DNA from: Bacteroides sp.
GTDB lineage: Bacteria; Bacteroidota; Bacteroidia; Bacteroidales; Bacteroidaceae
Assembly: GCA_019414665.1 (NCBI GenBank)
Contig: DXLO01000002.1
Location: 1-64,000, forward strand
DNA: 64,000 nucleotides
Direction of reading: 5' to 3'
Shown here: positions 1-9,070 of the stretch, one piece after another
How the letters are laid out: each line of letters starts with the position of its first letter
How positions within the stretch are numbered: the first letter of the stretch is position 1
The notes under the pieces: model-generated
Seen by the model: the letters and a program-made list of their open reading frames with translations, nothing else
The model's database searches: none
Told to the model about the DNA's origin: nothing
Made by a program: the position numbers and the translations under genes

Positions 1-60
1 TGCTAAAATTAATGGATTTAGCACATGAAACAGCACGGAATCTGAAGAAGAACCATAAAT

Positions 61-927
61 ATGAAGTATTTTTTAACGCTTATTCAACTATGGGTTGGAT
101 TCCTGTCTATATGTGCCAGTTATCCAAAAGCAAATATTTGGATAATTCCTTCTGTAGAATCCCCACAAGTATACAGAAATTACGCTCAAACCTCAAAGGT
201 TCACTTGGAAATGGCTAGAGGTGAAGTAGAACATATTCAATTAGTCTTTCCTAGCAAAGTTAATGAGGAATATCGTTTCACTTTCGACCGATATTTGAAA
301 GGTATTCAAATATCGGCTAGAGAACTTAAAAAAATGAATGGTTATTATGACGCGTTAGTCCCTTTTAAAAATCAGTTGAAATGTACGGATACATTGACTG
401 CTGTATGGATTACTGTACAGTGTCCGTCAAGGGTTCCAGTCGGAAAGTATCATCAGACGATAAAGATAGAAGGAAGTAAACATTTTACGATACAGCTGGA
501 TTATAACGTACATCATACTACCATTCCTTTAAAGTCATCTATCCCTATCACTGTTGGAGTTGAGAATCGTTGTATGACTGAAGGTCTTAATGATAAAGAA
601 GCCGATAAAGAACGGCAACGATGGGTAGACTTTGTATTAAGCTATAGAATGACTCCTGTATTTGGTACACAGATTACTCCGGAACGTTGGCAATACGAAC
701 ATTCGTTCTCACCTTGGGCATGGAATGACAAACGAAGCATCCGATTATTAAACGATAGAAGATATAGTTGTTACATGCTTCCGTTTTTTACATTGTCGGA
801 GAATGAACTTGCGTCTTTATTATGTAATATCCAAAAGAAAGGAAAATTAAAAGAATCACTTTTCTATATTTGGGATGAACCTGCCTACATAGGAATGTGC
901 AACTATTTTCGTAGAAATTTCTTGTAA
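61..927 (+). pseudogene. 3'-truncated DUF4091/GH123-like glycoside hydrolase
   Basis: The frame opens with a signal peptide (hydrophobic residues about 3-19) and an N-terminal region with ARGEVEHIQLVF near residue 52, typical of secreted DUF4091/GH123-like hydrolases. It reaches FYIWDEP at residues 268-274, a motif that in this family lies in the middle of the catalytic barrel, and stops 14 residues later. The last codons run through the 3' end of the convergent glycosyltransferase gene, so the C-terminal half (the family usually exceeds 500 residues) is missing. I infer a gene cut when the capsule genes were exchanged, with the junction near 885-905. A deliberately short protein is less likely because the catalytic domain would be incomplete. 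Confidence 0.75.
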
Positions 928-1715
928 ATCCATCCTCTCAGGCTGTTAGGAACAAGACGGGTTACCAAACGAATACAAATGTTTGTCATCATCATGAGAA
1001 TCCCGATATATCCCAGTTTCTGCAACTGCCGTTGGAAACGCATTTCTACATAGGCGTATTTCCATCCTCCACGGCGTTTGCACATTTCCGGAGAAAACCT
1101 GAAATACAACAATGATTCCGGTATATTATACATTTTCGATCCATTCAGCATCATCCGGACCCATAAATAATAATCCTCAAAAAGAGGGAACGGCAGATAG
1201 CCACCCGCCGCTTCTACGGCTTGCTTGCGAAACATTGTTACCGGATGATTCATCGGGTTCCTCTTCTTCCCGAACAAACGTATCTCTTGTGGATTTTGCG
1301 GCAGTTTGCGCGTTGATGTGACATTGGATATAGTCTCTTGAAACTCATCGATCCATGCGCCTACCACACTTATCTCCGGATGGCTCTCCATAAACGCTAA
1401 CTGCCTGGCAAAACGTTCTGGTTTACAAATATCATCCGTATCCATCCGGGCCACCAAGTCACAGGAACAATGCTTTAATCCTTCACTCAAAGCGTTGCCC
1501 AGCCCCCTGTTCTTTTCCAACACAATACGTTTTATCGTACTATACCGACCGGCAAATTCCTCCACCACTTCATATAACGCCGGTGTCAATGGTCCATCTT
1601 CGACTAATATGACCTCGTCAGGCTGTAATGTCTGACCAAATACACTGTGAAGACTTTCACGCAGAAAAATTGGATTTTCCTTATAGTACAAGGAAAGCAG
1701 AACGGAGAATCTCAT
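903..1715 (-). CDS. Glycosyltransferase family 2 (AmsE-like)
   Basis: A 270-residue GT-A fold transferase, the last gene of the capsule operon. The N-terminus has FSVLLSLYYKENP and EVILVEDGP (residues 3-42), the nucleotide-binding part of GT2. A DTDD metal-binding motif lies at residues 92-95, followed by KPERFARQ. The C-terminus has a hydrophobic stretch and a basic tail suited to membrane association. It should add one sugar from an NDP-sugar to the lipid-linked repeat unit at the inner face of the cytoplasmic membrane. Donor and acceptor cannot be read from sequence. It starts 18 bases after the upstream acyltransferase stop, as in an operon. Its 3' end overlaps the truncated hydrolase on the other strand by 25 bases. 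Confidence 0.9.
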   Translation of the reverse strand: MRFSVLLSLYYKENPIFLRESLHSVFGQTLQPDEVILVEDGPLTPALYEVVEEFAGRYSTIKRIVLEKNRGLGNALSEGLKHCSCDLVARMDTDDICKPERFARQLAFMESHPEISVVGAWIDEFQETISNVTSTRKLPQNPQEIRLFGKKRNPMNHPVTMFRKQAVEAAGGYLPFPLFEDYYLWVRMMLNGSKMYNIPESLLYFRFSPEMCKRRGGWKYAYVEMRFQRQLQKLGYIGILMMMTNICIRLVTRLVPNSLRGWIYKKFLRK

Positions 1716-1733
1716 GATAAAAATTATAAGTTG

Positions 1734-2696
1734 TTACTTGCCTAAGAATAACAACGACAAGTAACGGTTTCTTTCAATCAGCCGATAGCACAAATAGCTT
1801 ATAGCCGAAACCATCACCCACAAGCAGCATACATACAGCCAATAGGGCAATCGCAAGGAGGCAATATTGAACCACGACGTAAGCAGGGTGATAATTGTCT
1901 GATGGATAGCATAAATACCCAATGTTACCCCCCCCCATTTAGTAAATATTAACAAAGGCTTATTCACATAATACTTGAATAAGGGGATGAACGCAGCTAT
2001 CGCCACTCCTGCGACCATAAATTTGTACACATAGTTGTACACCACATGGCTGCTTGGGGGCATGAACAAAGGAGGGTCTTTCCGCATCCACCAGTATGCC
2101 ATACACAAGAACAAGGCGGAGAACCACAAAGAATCAACGCGCCCCCGTTTCTCCCAAAGGTATTGATATTTCCTTCCGAAAAATCCAATGGCATAGAACG
2201 GAAAATACCAGGCGATAAACTGGAAACCGAACAGTTTAAATTTCAATGCGACCATTATGCCCATCATCAACAAAGAAAAGAAACAGACCACATATTCTAT
2301 CTTGACCTTCAGGCACGTGACGATCCAATTGCACAGCCACATCAGCAGCACGATAAAGAATAAAGTCCACAGAAACCATAGCCCGCTATCAGGATGTACT
2401 ACTTTCGCTAAAAACAGCGTCGGGTCAAGATGTACGCAGCAACTAACCGCCACCCATGCTAAAAAAGGTATGATCAGCTGCCTGAAACGTTTCTGCACTG
2501 TCTGCCATTTTATATCTGGCTTGTAACTCACAAAGCCGCTCACACACATAAACAACGGCATATGAAAAGAATAGATATACCTAAAAACGGCATTATGGTC
2601 GAAGTCCAGGTCTGTACACTGGATGCAATGTCCTAACACGACAAGAAGAATGAGCACGCCTTTCAGGTTGTCGATGTAATGCAAACGATGAGTCAT
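1734..2696 (-). CDS. Acyltransferase 3 family O-acyltransferase (copy A, in frame)
   Basis: A 320-residue polytopic membrane protein opening with YIDNLKGVLILLVVLGHC, the acyltransferase-3 signature with the family's conserved His in the first membrane helix. About ten hydrophobic segments follow. Such enzymes O-acetylate or otherwise acylate surface glycans. Near residue 253 the codons for WGGV contain nine consecutive G (1928-1936), and here the frame is open through the run to a natural C-terminus. The three other acyltransferase genes of this operon are broken at equivalent G runs, so this copy looks like the one currently in the ON state. Gain or loss of one G would truncate it before its last two or so helices. 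Confidence 0.88.
   Translation of the reverse strand: MTHRLHYIDNLKGVLILLVVLGHCIQCTDLDFDHNAVFRYIYSFHMPLFMCVSGFVSYKPDIKWQTVQKRFRQLIIPFLAWVAVSCCVHLDPTLFLAKVVHPDSGLWFLWTLFFIVLLMWLCNWIVTCLKVKIEYVVCFFSLLMMGIMVALKFKLFGFQFIAWYFPFYAIGFFGRKYQYLWEKRGRVDSLWFSALFLCMAYWWMRKDPPLFMPPSSHVVYNYVYKFMVAGVAIAAFIPLFKYYVNKPLLIFTKWGGVTLGIYAIHQTIITLLTSWFNIASLRLPYWLYVCCLWVMVSAISYLCYRLIERNRYLSLLFLGK
1928..1936 (-). repeat. G9 homopolymer tract in acyltransferase A (in frame)
   Basis: Nine consecutive C on the plus strand, read as G in the gene. The codons are TGG-GGG-GGG-GTA, so length 9 (or 9 plus or minus 3) keeps the frame. It lies in the distal third of the coding region. Such a run is a typical slipped-strand mispairing site. 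Confidence 0.85.
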
Positions 2697-2720
2697 AATG
2701 ATTCTGATTTTATATTAATT

Positions 2721-2791
2721 AGGAGTTAAGAAGTTAAAAAAGCTACTGCTCTGCTTCGCTCCGTTCAGAAGCGATAACTCCTTTAACTTCT
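2721..2791. repeat. Interleaved inverted repeats between acyltransferase A and the fucosyltransferase
   Basis: In the 153-base gap 2697-2849, AGGAGTTA (2721-2728) pairs with TAACTCCT (2775-2782) and AGAAGTTAAA (2729-2738) pairs with TTTAACTTCT (2782-2791). The arms are offset so the two stems compete or form a pseudoknot-like fold. The gap is longer than others in the operon, and nothing else is seen in it. A role in RNA processing or attenuation is possible but not shown. Confidence 0.45.
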
Positions 2792-2849
2792 GATTCGCAT
2801 TTATAAGTTTGTTCTTTTCCTGACAATCATACAGAAATAACTTAAAGAC

Positions 2850-3719
2850 TCAAAGTTTTATCCATTTATCGGAAACAGGGTCTTCTATCGGTGAATTCAT
2901 CCACCTTTCAGGCGCTACCACCACCTTCTGCGGATTGCGGTTCAGCCACGCTCCCCACCACGAGAAAGAAGAGTTGGCAATAATATTGTGCCGGCACAGG
3001 CTCATCAACTGCATATCCACATAACTTTCCGCGCCCTTGTTCCAGTCCACATATACCACCTTCTTGCCCGGCAATAAACCGGGCAGGTAGCTTTCACACC
3101 AAGCCATGTCGTTGGAAAAAACACAATACAACCGCGGATTTACCCGCTCTTCTATGTAGTGTATCGCCCGTTTATAATAGTCCGAATCACAAATTCCCCG
3201 AAAAAGCGGATGGTTTACGTAATCACCACGGCGTACGTGCAATGAAACACTTTCACTAGCCCGGAGCAGTGCTATTATTTCCTTGTTCTGCCCATCTGCC
3301 GGCTCCGGAAAGGAGAATGCTTCCCAAATTGTTTCCTTCACATCGCAAAAGTATTCCTCATGCTGCCAATAACCGTCATAGTAACAGTTTCCCTTACGTG
3401 TTAGAGCGGCTGCATCAAAGGAGAAGTCTTTCCGCTCCACGCACATGGTTTTGCGTTTGGGCAGAATGTATTTCCCTATTTGCCAGAACCGGTAATTCGG
3501 ATATGGATATGCCACTTTTAAAATATCCTTCCACGAAGCGACGAGGGCTTTTTGTGCAAATATCCGGTCTATCTCAAAACCATTGTGCAGGGGATAGTTC
3601 CTGAAACAGGATGTATCTATCATCACCTGCTCATGAGGGAACTGCTCTCTCAATGAAAGGGACAAGGCATACTGGAACATCTGGTTTCCCAGGCCTCCAA
3701 GGATTTTTACGATTTTCAT
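2850..3719 (-). CDS. GT11 alpha-1,2-fucosyltransferase family protein
   Basis: A 289-residue protein starting MKIVKILGGLGNQMFQYALS, the N-terminal signature of GT11. The invariant HVRRGDY motif (HxRRxD/Y, GDP-fucose binding) is at residues 161-167, and SSFSWWGAWLN near residue 255 is the third conserved block. Length matches bacterial GT11 enzymes (280-300). It should transfer L-fucose from GDP-fucose in alpha-1,2 linkage to the growing repeat unit. No GDP-fucose synthesis genes lie in the operon, so the donor would come from elsewhere. Some GT11 members transfer other sugars, so fucose is likely but not certain. Confidence 0.9.
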   Translation of the reverse strand: MKIVKILGGLGNQMFQYALSLSLREQFPHEQVMIDTSCFRNYPLHNGFEIDRIFAQKALVASWKDILKVAYPYPNYRFWQIGKYILPKRKTMCVERKDFSFDAAALTRKGNCYYDGYWQHEEYFCDVKETIWEAFSFPEPADGQNKEIIALLRASESVSLHVRRGDYVNHPLFRGICDSDYYKRAIHYIEERVNPRLYCVFSNDMAWCESYLPGLLPGKKVVYVDWNKGAESYVDMQLMSLCRHNIIANSSFSWWGAWLNRNPQKVVVAPERWMNSPIEDPVSDKWIKL

Positions 3720-3740
3720 ATAAATGTATTCTATCAGGGT

Positions 3741-4737
3741 TTAAGACCTTACAACCAGTTTACCTTTTCCCGCCAATACCGGGAAATAGCGATTGATAAT
3801 GAAGATTATGGGAATCTCTACGATGATTGTCAGGACAAATAAGAGTAACGGATAATCATAACCGAAATGAATCAGAAAATATTTTATGGGTCTATATACC
3901 AAATGATGCGTGCATAAGAGTACCAATGAATTTCTTCCAATCCAATTGATAACAAGAATCTGGTTGACAAGTTTGCACACCAACAATATAAAAACCACTA
4001 TCGCCATGCCGGATACGACTGTCAGATACGTATTACTGTAGTAGTTGACACTCATTGAAATCTTTACCGGGAAGAATATGTATATCAAGTAACAGATAAC
4101 TGCTCCGAGTACTAAATAGAGACTTTTCGTTCCTTTTATCAAAAAGTTGGTTTCGCTGATAAGTATGCCAAAATAGAAAAACAGCGAGGCCACCATAGCC
4201 GTATCAAGCCACATGGGGATAAAAATCTTGTATGAAGCAAGTAAAAATCCCAGTATTGCCAGCGAAGAGATGAACGCACATTTCATCATATTTGTCCGAA
4301 TGCATTTCCAGACAACGTATAGCAATGCTTCCACTTCAGCCAAGCATATTAGGAACCATAAAGGACCATTAAAAAGATTACGCTGTCGGAACACGTCGAT
4401 GATAGAAAAATCTTGTTTTCCACCCAACACGTTCGGTATAACCCGGTCTATCACATAAAACATGGCATAGCTAATCAAATAGTAAGCAAGGAAAGGAATG
4501 ACAATTGTTGTACACAACTTATTCCAATACCCCCCCCCTCAAAAAAAAATTAACTTTCTTTAAGAAAAACAATCCTGAAAGAAGAAAGAATATAGGCACT
4601 TTGGCCGCATAAAGCCCGGGGATGTATTCAGGCACGCCCACATGAATCATTACTACAAGCAAAATGCAGATGCCTTTTGCCAAGTCGATGAATTCTATTC
4701 TACCTTTGGATTCGATGGTTCGTTCTCTGTTACTCAT
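3741..4737 (-). pseudogene. Acyltransferase 3 family O-acyltransferase (copy B, frameshifted at a G9 tract)
   Basis: The start MSNRERTIESKGRIEFIDLAKG (ATG at 4735-4737) overlaps the stop of the upstream glycosyltransferase by 8 bases. The first part, with FIDLAKGICILLVVMIHVG and LSGLFF, is a clear acyltransferase-3 N-terminus; it runs into nine G at 4530-4538 and stops 12 bases after them. The rest, from NKLCTTIVIPFLAYYL to the C-terminus at 3741, is open in the next frame. The span is 997 bases, one more than a multiple of three. With eight G the codons read AGG-GGG-GGG-TAT-TGG-AAT-AAG and one protein of about 331 residues results. I read this as a switched-off phase-variable gene; simple decay or a sequencing error are alternatives. 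Confidence 0.85.
4530..4538 (-). repeat. G9 homopolymer tract in acyltransferase B (out of frame; open at G8)
   Basis: Nine C on the plus strand directly at the frame break. On the coding strand a run of nine T (4541-4549) lies just upstream, separated by GA. Removing one G joins the two halves. Removing one T instead creates a TGA stop, so the G run is the likely switch. Confidence 0.85.
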
Positions 4738-5803
4738 GATACTTGGTATTTGATTTCGATTCCACAAGACTTTGATAGATTTTAAAATGTCGGCGGTAGA
4801 AACATTCCGGAGAATAGGATTCAAGATATTTTTGATGTACATTAGCCGCCAATTTTTCTTTTTCACGTCGAGCGGTGATCAATGCATCACGCAAACTGTT
4901 TGTATTGTCAAGTTCAAAGGTTACTATTTCCTGTTCAGAGAAGATTTCCCGGAATACGGGAATGTCGGAACAGACAATAGCTTTTTGCATCGAGGCAGCC
5001 TCCAGCATCGCCAACGGGAAGCCTTCACTATAACTGGGCATCACAAATATGTCGGCAAGCTGCAAGAATCGGAAGCCTGCCGGCTTTCTACCGACAAACA
5101 ATACTCTGTCTGCCACTCCTAACGTTTGAGCCAATTCTTGCAAAGGCTGACGCTCTTTTCCATCCCCCACAATGCAATATTTGAAATCTGGCAAAAACGG
5201 AAGTGCCTGTATAATTTGGTGCAGTCCTTTCCTGTGGTTCAGACCACTTACAGAACATAACAGAATGCTATTCCTTTTAAACTCCAATATGTTTCTTTCA
5301 TCATCCTCTTTAGGTTTCAGGCTCAGGTCGCAGAGGCGAGAGTTGTAGGCATACGTCAACTTCTTAGCAGGCAGATAATGAGAATAATAATCCATCATGT
5401 GTTTGCTCAGCAAGATGATTTTATCATCGCGGACGGTAGATGCCAAGACAAGTCTTGCCGTGATTTTAGATTGCCATTTCCCGTACTTAAAAGCGTGGTC
5501 GCTGAACATGTAGCTGTGTATGGTGGTGACAACCGGCGTTTTACAACCCAACGGCTTCCGTAACAGCATAAAAATATCAGGACGCAACCCATGGCAATGT
5601 ATCATGTCAAATCCACCACTAAAGGGAAATCTTGATTTCATATTGATTCTATGCGTAGCACAGGGGAAATCAAGGTCTGTTTTGTCGTCAAAATAGAAAA
5701 CCTCCACACTGTGGCCGTTCCGAATCATCAGCTGAACTAAATCATAGGCAACGATAATTGGTCCCGAATTTGCCAAAGAAGATAAAATGTATGCGATTCT
5801 CAT
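4730..5803 (-). CDS. Glycosyltransferase family 4 (GT-B)
   Basis: A 357-residue retaining GT-B transferase. The N-terminal domain starts MRIAYILSSLANSGP. The C-terminal donor domain has SGLNHRKGLHQIIQAL, then YCIVGDGKERQPLQ, and the E-x7-E motif in SEGFPLAMLEAAS (near residue 265), which binds the nucleotide-sugar. It should act at the cytoplasmic face of the membrane on the lipid-linked repeat unit. The gene lies 9 bases after the polymerase stop. Its own stop overlaps the start of acyltransferase B, indicating translational coupling. The sugar transferred is not predictable. Confidence 0.92.
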   Translation of the reverse strand: MRIAYILSSLANSGPIIVAYDLVQLMIRNGHSVEVFYFDDKTDLDFPCATHRINMKSRFPFSGGFDMIHCHGLRPDIFMLLRKPLGCKTPVVTTIHSYMFSDHAFKYGKWQSKITARLVLASTVRDDKIILLSKHMMDYYSHYLPAKKLTYAYNSRLCDLSLKPKEDDERNILEFKRNSILLCSVSGLNHRKGLHQIIQALPFLPDFKYCIVGDGKERQPLQELAQTLGVADRVLFVGRKPAGFRFLQLADIFVMPSYSEGFPLAMLEAASMQKAIVCSDIPVFREIFSEQEIVTFELDNTNSLRDALITARREKEKLAANVHQKYLESYSPECFYRRHFKIYQSLVESKSNTKYHE

Positions 5804-5812
5804 GATTGAATT

Positions 5813-7063
5813 TTAATTGTTTAAGCTACCTTTTCTATCACCTGCGTTGTCAAATAGCCAAGTCATATTATAGTCTTGCGTAAATGTATAGACTGCCGGT
5901 TGTGCAATACGCCAATAATCCGATAATATGATTTGTTTTCGGTGAGTAAACAAGTCGAAGCTACATATCAGCACAGCGCATATCACCATTAATCCGTTCA
6001 ATTTGACTGAAAATTTCGAGCCAATGTTTTCCAATGAGAGATATATAAACAGCGAACAGGTGGTAAGACATACGGTAGTTCTCTGCGCCAAGGCAAATGC
6101 CGAATAAGTAGATGCAAATAATACTAAGTATGAAAAGAACAGGCGCAGCCATTTATCCTTACTGTCATAATTCACGTAAAACGCATATAACAAAGGTAAT
6201 AACAACAATCTCTGTCCCCAGTGATATACAAGAGCCTTTATTCCTAAAGTCATTCCCAGCTGTCTGCCCCAAACTCCATCACCTAAATACCCACCTCCTC
6301 TAATCTCATTTTTTACAAAATAAGCCTCTACATAAGATTGAATGGGTAGAGACACAATAAAGACAACGAGTAGTATGGCAATGAGATATTTCTTGTGAAT
6401 GTTCAGATGAAGAAAGGCAAAGGTCAGCAACGAATAATAGAATAAGGCAAAATGAATCCATGAGGCAAGCAAGAGTACCACTATACACGGTATCAATTTA
6501 TTCCTGTCAATATAAAGATGGAAGCCATATAACATGATTACAACTCCAAAGCCAAATCTGACTCCACCAACCATCAATACAAAAGGAAAGACTAAAATAT
6601 AGCAGATGTATCTGTAAAATATTTCTTTATCGCTATAAGCATTCTCGCTGTGATCTATCTTGTAAAAAAAGATAGCATTCAAAAAGTTAAAAGCGATGAG
6701 TGTCTGTAGGAATCGCATAAAAGCGAAAGGAATACCCGATTGGGAAAAGCCCCATTCTATAGTCTGCATAATAAAGTCATCGCCACTCAGATAACGGTTG
6801 GCAAATTGGTCCCAACTTAGATTCTGGTATCTATAATAACTGAAACCATATGATGCCAAATCGCTGATAGGAGCCAACATATAAGCCATAAGTGCCATGA
6901 AAACTGCAAATACGATGTAGGCATTACGCTCATTTCTGCGCATTCCGTAAATGATAAACCATAATGAAACAAACGGCGAAACTAAGAAAGTCGATACAAG
7001 GCCAAATAGGTAAGCGTTTTTACTTAGTCCGTTCCTTGCTATAGAATTTATAAAATTATTCAT
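5813..7063 (-). CDS. EpsG-family polysaccharide polymerase (Wzy-like)
   Basis: A 416-residue protein with about ten to twelve hydrophobic helices and little soluble sequence, resembling EpsG-family O-antigen/capsule polymerases. It has VGGVRFGFGVVIMLYG, a pattern common in EpsG proteins, near residue 165. As the only such candidate in the operon it most likely joins repeat units on the periplasmic side of the inner membrane. Its ATG (7061-7063) overlaps by 4 bases the stop of the downstream frame of acyltransferase C, which supports that frame as the true end of that gene. Wzy proteins have little sequence conservation, so the call rests on topology and context. Confidence 0.8.
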   Translation of the reverse strand: MNNFINSIARNGLSKNAYLFGLVSTFLVSPFVSLWFIIYGMRRNERNAYIVFAVFMALMAYMLAPISDLASYGFSYYRYQNLSWDQFANRYLSGDDFIMQTIEWGFSQSGIPFAFMRFLQTLIAFNFLNAIFFYKIDHSENAYSDKEIFYRYICYILVFPFVLMVGGVRFGFGVVIMLYGFHLYIDRNKLIPCIVVLLLASWIHFALFYYSLLTFAFLHLNIHKKYLIAILLVVFIVSLPIQSYVEAYFVKNEIRGGGYLGDGVWGRQLGMTLGIKALVYHWGQRLLLLPLLYAFYVNYDSKDKWLRLFFSYLVLFASTYSAFALAQRTTVCLTTCSLFIYLSLENIGSKFSVKLNGLMVICAVLICSFDLFTHRKQIILSDYWRIAQPAVYTFTQDYNMTWLFDNAGDRKGSLNN

Positions 7064-8129
7064 GTGAATAAACTTTCAATCCTTTTTCTTATGATATTAT
7101 AAGGCATTGTAATAGCTATTGAAAGAATATAGCTACAGATTACAACAAAGAGAAATATTAGTATAGGATACTGGAATGAGTGCGTTAATCCACTCCAGTA
7201 ATAAATCGAAATAAAGGTGTGTATGAGCCACATGGATGTAGCCTCTTTCCCTAAAGTGGTAAGTAGATTATACACCCCCCTGATTTTACAATATTTGTTA
7301 ATATAATACAGCATATCACAAACACAGCACTAATAAATGGATCGATTATTCCGCTGGGAAAGTAAAACTTATACAACAGCATAACCATAAGGACGGTTAT
7401 AGACAAGAATACAGCAAAGTGTGATTGAGATATACTTTTCGCCCAAGCCAATATGCCATATTTGGCGAGGATAGCACCCAAAAAGAACGGCAAACAAAGA
7501 ATGAATACCTGTTCTAAGATTACAAATAGATGAAAGTCATGAAAATAAATTAAATATTTTGTCAAAAAATACAGCAGCAATGATATAGTCAGGCAGATTA
7601 CCGATTTCTTGTTGATTCCTTTCAAGAGGAAGGGGGATAGTGCGGCAATAATCAGATAAGGACGCAAAAACCACCATTCATAGTTACCGGAATAACCTAA
7701 CAGCATTCTCACGCACTCCATGAAACTGAAATGCCATTGTAAATCAGGATAGAAGAGAGAAATGGGGTAGAATATAGTTCCCACCAATATGACTTTAGCC
7801 ATAAGCAAGGAGATTCTTTTGAGGTTTTTCATACCCACACCTTTTTCAACTTTCCTTCTATAAACAATAAACAGTCCATATCCGCTTAGCAATATATATA
7901 TATGCACACAAATACTGCAAAATCGTGACAGACAAAAGGATAATGGTCTGCCCATAAAAACAAAGTCGTCCATCTGTTGGTAAGCCGGCAAATTAACAGC
8001 CCGTGAACCAAATACATGCAGACATATCATAATGAGAATGGCCAAACCTTTTAGATAAGTACTGTCGTCTTTGGATATATATTTGTATTGATACAGGGTG
8101 AAGTTCATAATCTTTAATGATTTTTCCAT
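7060..8129 (-). pseudogene. Acyltransferase 3 family O-acyltransferase (copy C, frameshifted at a G6 tract)
   Basis: The first 280 or so residues form a normal acyltransferase-3 protein (DSTYLKGLAILIMICLHVFG, then about eight helices). At 7275-7280 a run of six G breaks the frame, which stops eight codons after the run. The expected C-terminus (VYNLLTTLGKEATSMWLIHTF and two more helices) is open in the other frame and ends at 7060. The span, 1070 bases, is one short of a multiple of three. Seven G would give TCA-GGG-GGG-GTG-TAT and one continuous protein of about 356 residues. The start overlaps the upstream GT2 gene by 16 bases; MNFTLYQYKY at 8108 is an alternative start. Confidence 0.83.
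7275..7280 (-). repeat. G6 homopolymer tract in acyltransferase C (out of frame; open at G7)
   Basis: Six C on the plus strand at the exact frame break. It is the shortest of the four runs, which would make it the least slippery. It lies in the distal part of the protein, similar to the run in copy A. Confidence 0.75.
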
Positions 8130-9070
8130 TTGTGTTTTATGACAGAAATATAATGATGAATGTGATGGAAGACAGACTTTCCAAGGAAAAAAGAAATGAA
8201 TATCTTAATCCGCCTGTTTTTGGGTAAACTCATAATAACACCAGCATTTAGCAAGTCACTATATTCAGCCCTGATTTCGTTTGCGTCCTTAAACCCCGAT
8301 TCTATCAGCCAACATGCTACATCCGCTCTCAGCGTGTTGAGACATTCAGGATATTTCCCGTTCAGGTACGACCTCACATTCTCAACTACCGTCAGTTGGT
8401 CATGCAATGTTTTCTCATTTTTCGCAAAAGAGATAGAGGTCTGGTTAGGGTTTTGCGCATAGTGATATAGTGCTTGGTTTATATAACTGATTTTTATGGG
8501 GTGTAGCAATAATTGGGTGATTACACAGAAATCCTCCCTATAAGACAGGTTCTCCGGAAATCGGATGTCGTATTCAGTGTAACATGACCTCCGGATCAGC
8601 TTATTCCAACAATTGGCATGCAACCCCCTGAATATGTCATGCAGTACGGTTTCCGCATCAAGTGCGGTAGGCTTCTGCACCTCGTGATACTGATTGTCAT
8701 GCCGGTTTACATAATAATCGCAGATAACCATATCTGCATGTTCACTCTTTGCTTTCTTGTAAAGCTCTTCCAGCATTTTAGGCTCCACCCAATCATCGGG
8801 ATCTATATGTATGGTATATTCCCCTTGTGCAAAGTCTATTCCCAACTGGCGCGCTATGCTTACTCCTTCGTTTTTTTTGTGAATTACTTTAATCCGACTG
8901 TCTCGTGTGGCATATTCATCGCATATCACTCCGCTACGGTCCGTACTGCCATCATCTATCAGGATCAATTCAAAATCATTGAATGTTTGAGCCAAAATAC
9001 TGTCGATACATTTCGACAAGAGTCGTTCCATATTATATATGGGACTAATCACGCTTATGGATGGAATCAT
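8114..9070 (-). CDS. Glycosyltransferase family 2
   Basis: A 318-residue GT-A protein. The N-terminus ISVISPIYNMERLL with LILIDDGSTDRSG (residues 36-47) is the classic GT2 nucleotide-binding strand. The metal-binding DPDD lies at residues 90-93. The C-terminal 100 residues are variable and probably set acceptor specificity. The gene overlaps its upstream neighbour by 4 bases and its downstream neighbour by 16, so translation is likely coupled. A run of eight A in the codons for HKKNEG (near residue 65) keeps the frame here. Confidence 0.92.
   Translation of the reverse strand: MIPSISVISPIYNMERLLSKCIDSILAQTFNDFELILIDDGSTDRSGVICDEYATRDSRIKVIHKKNEGVSIARQLGIDFAQGEYTIHIDPDDWVEPKMLEELYKKAKSEHADMVICDYYVNRHDNQYHEVQKPTALDAETVLHDIFRGLHANCWNKLIRRSCYTEYDIRFPENLSYREDFCVITQLLLHPIKISYINQALYHYAQNPNQTSISFAKNEKTLHDQLTVVENVRSYLNGKYPECLNTLRADVACWLIESGFKDANEIRAEYSDLLNAGVIMSLPKNRRIKIFISFFLGKSVFHHIHHYISVIKHKWKNH

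Noticed and set aside
12..218. Small open frame at the left edge overlapping the truncated hydrolase
   Set aside because: It has no recognisable similarity, overlaps the signal peptide region of a clear gene and has no promoter or start context of its own.
4541..4549. T9 run next to the G9 run of acyltransferase B as the switch
   Set aside because: Shortening it by one base gives an immediate TGA, so it cannot by itself restore the protein.
8871..8878. A8 run in the GT2 gene as another phase-variable tract
   Set aside because: The gene is in frame and A8 runs are common in this A+T-rich DNA; no split frame supports switching. It instead suggests that homopolymers of this length were sequenced correctly.
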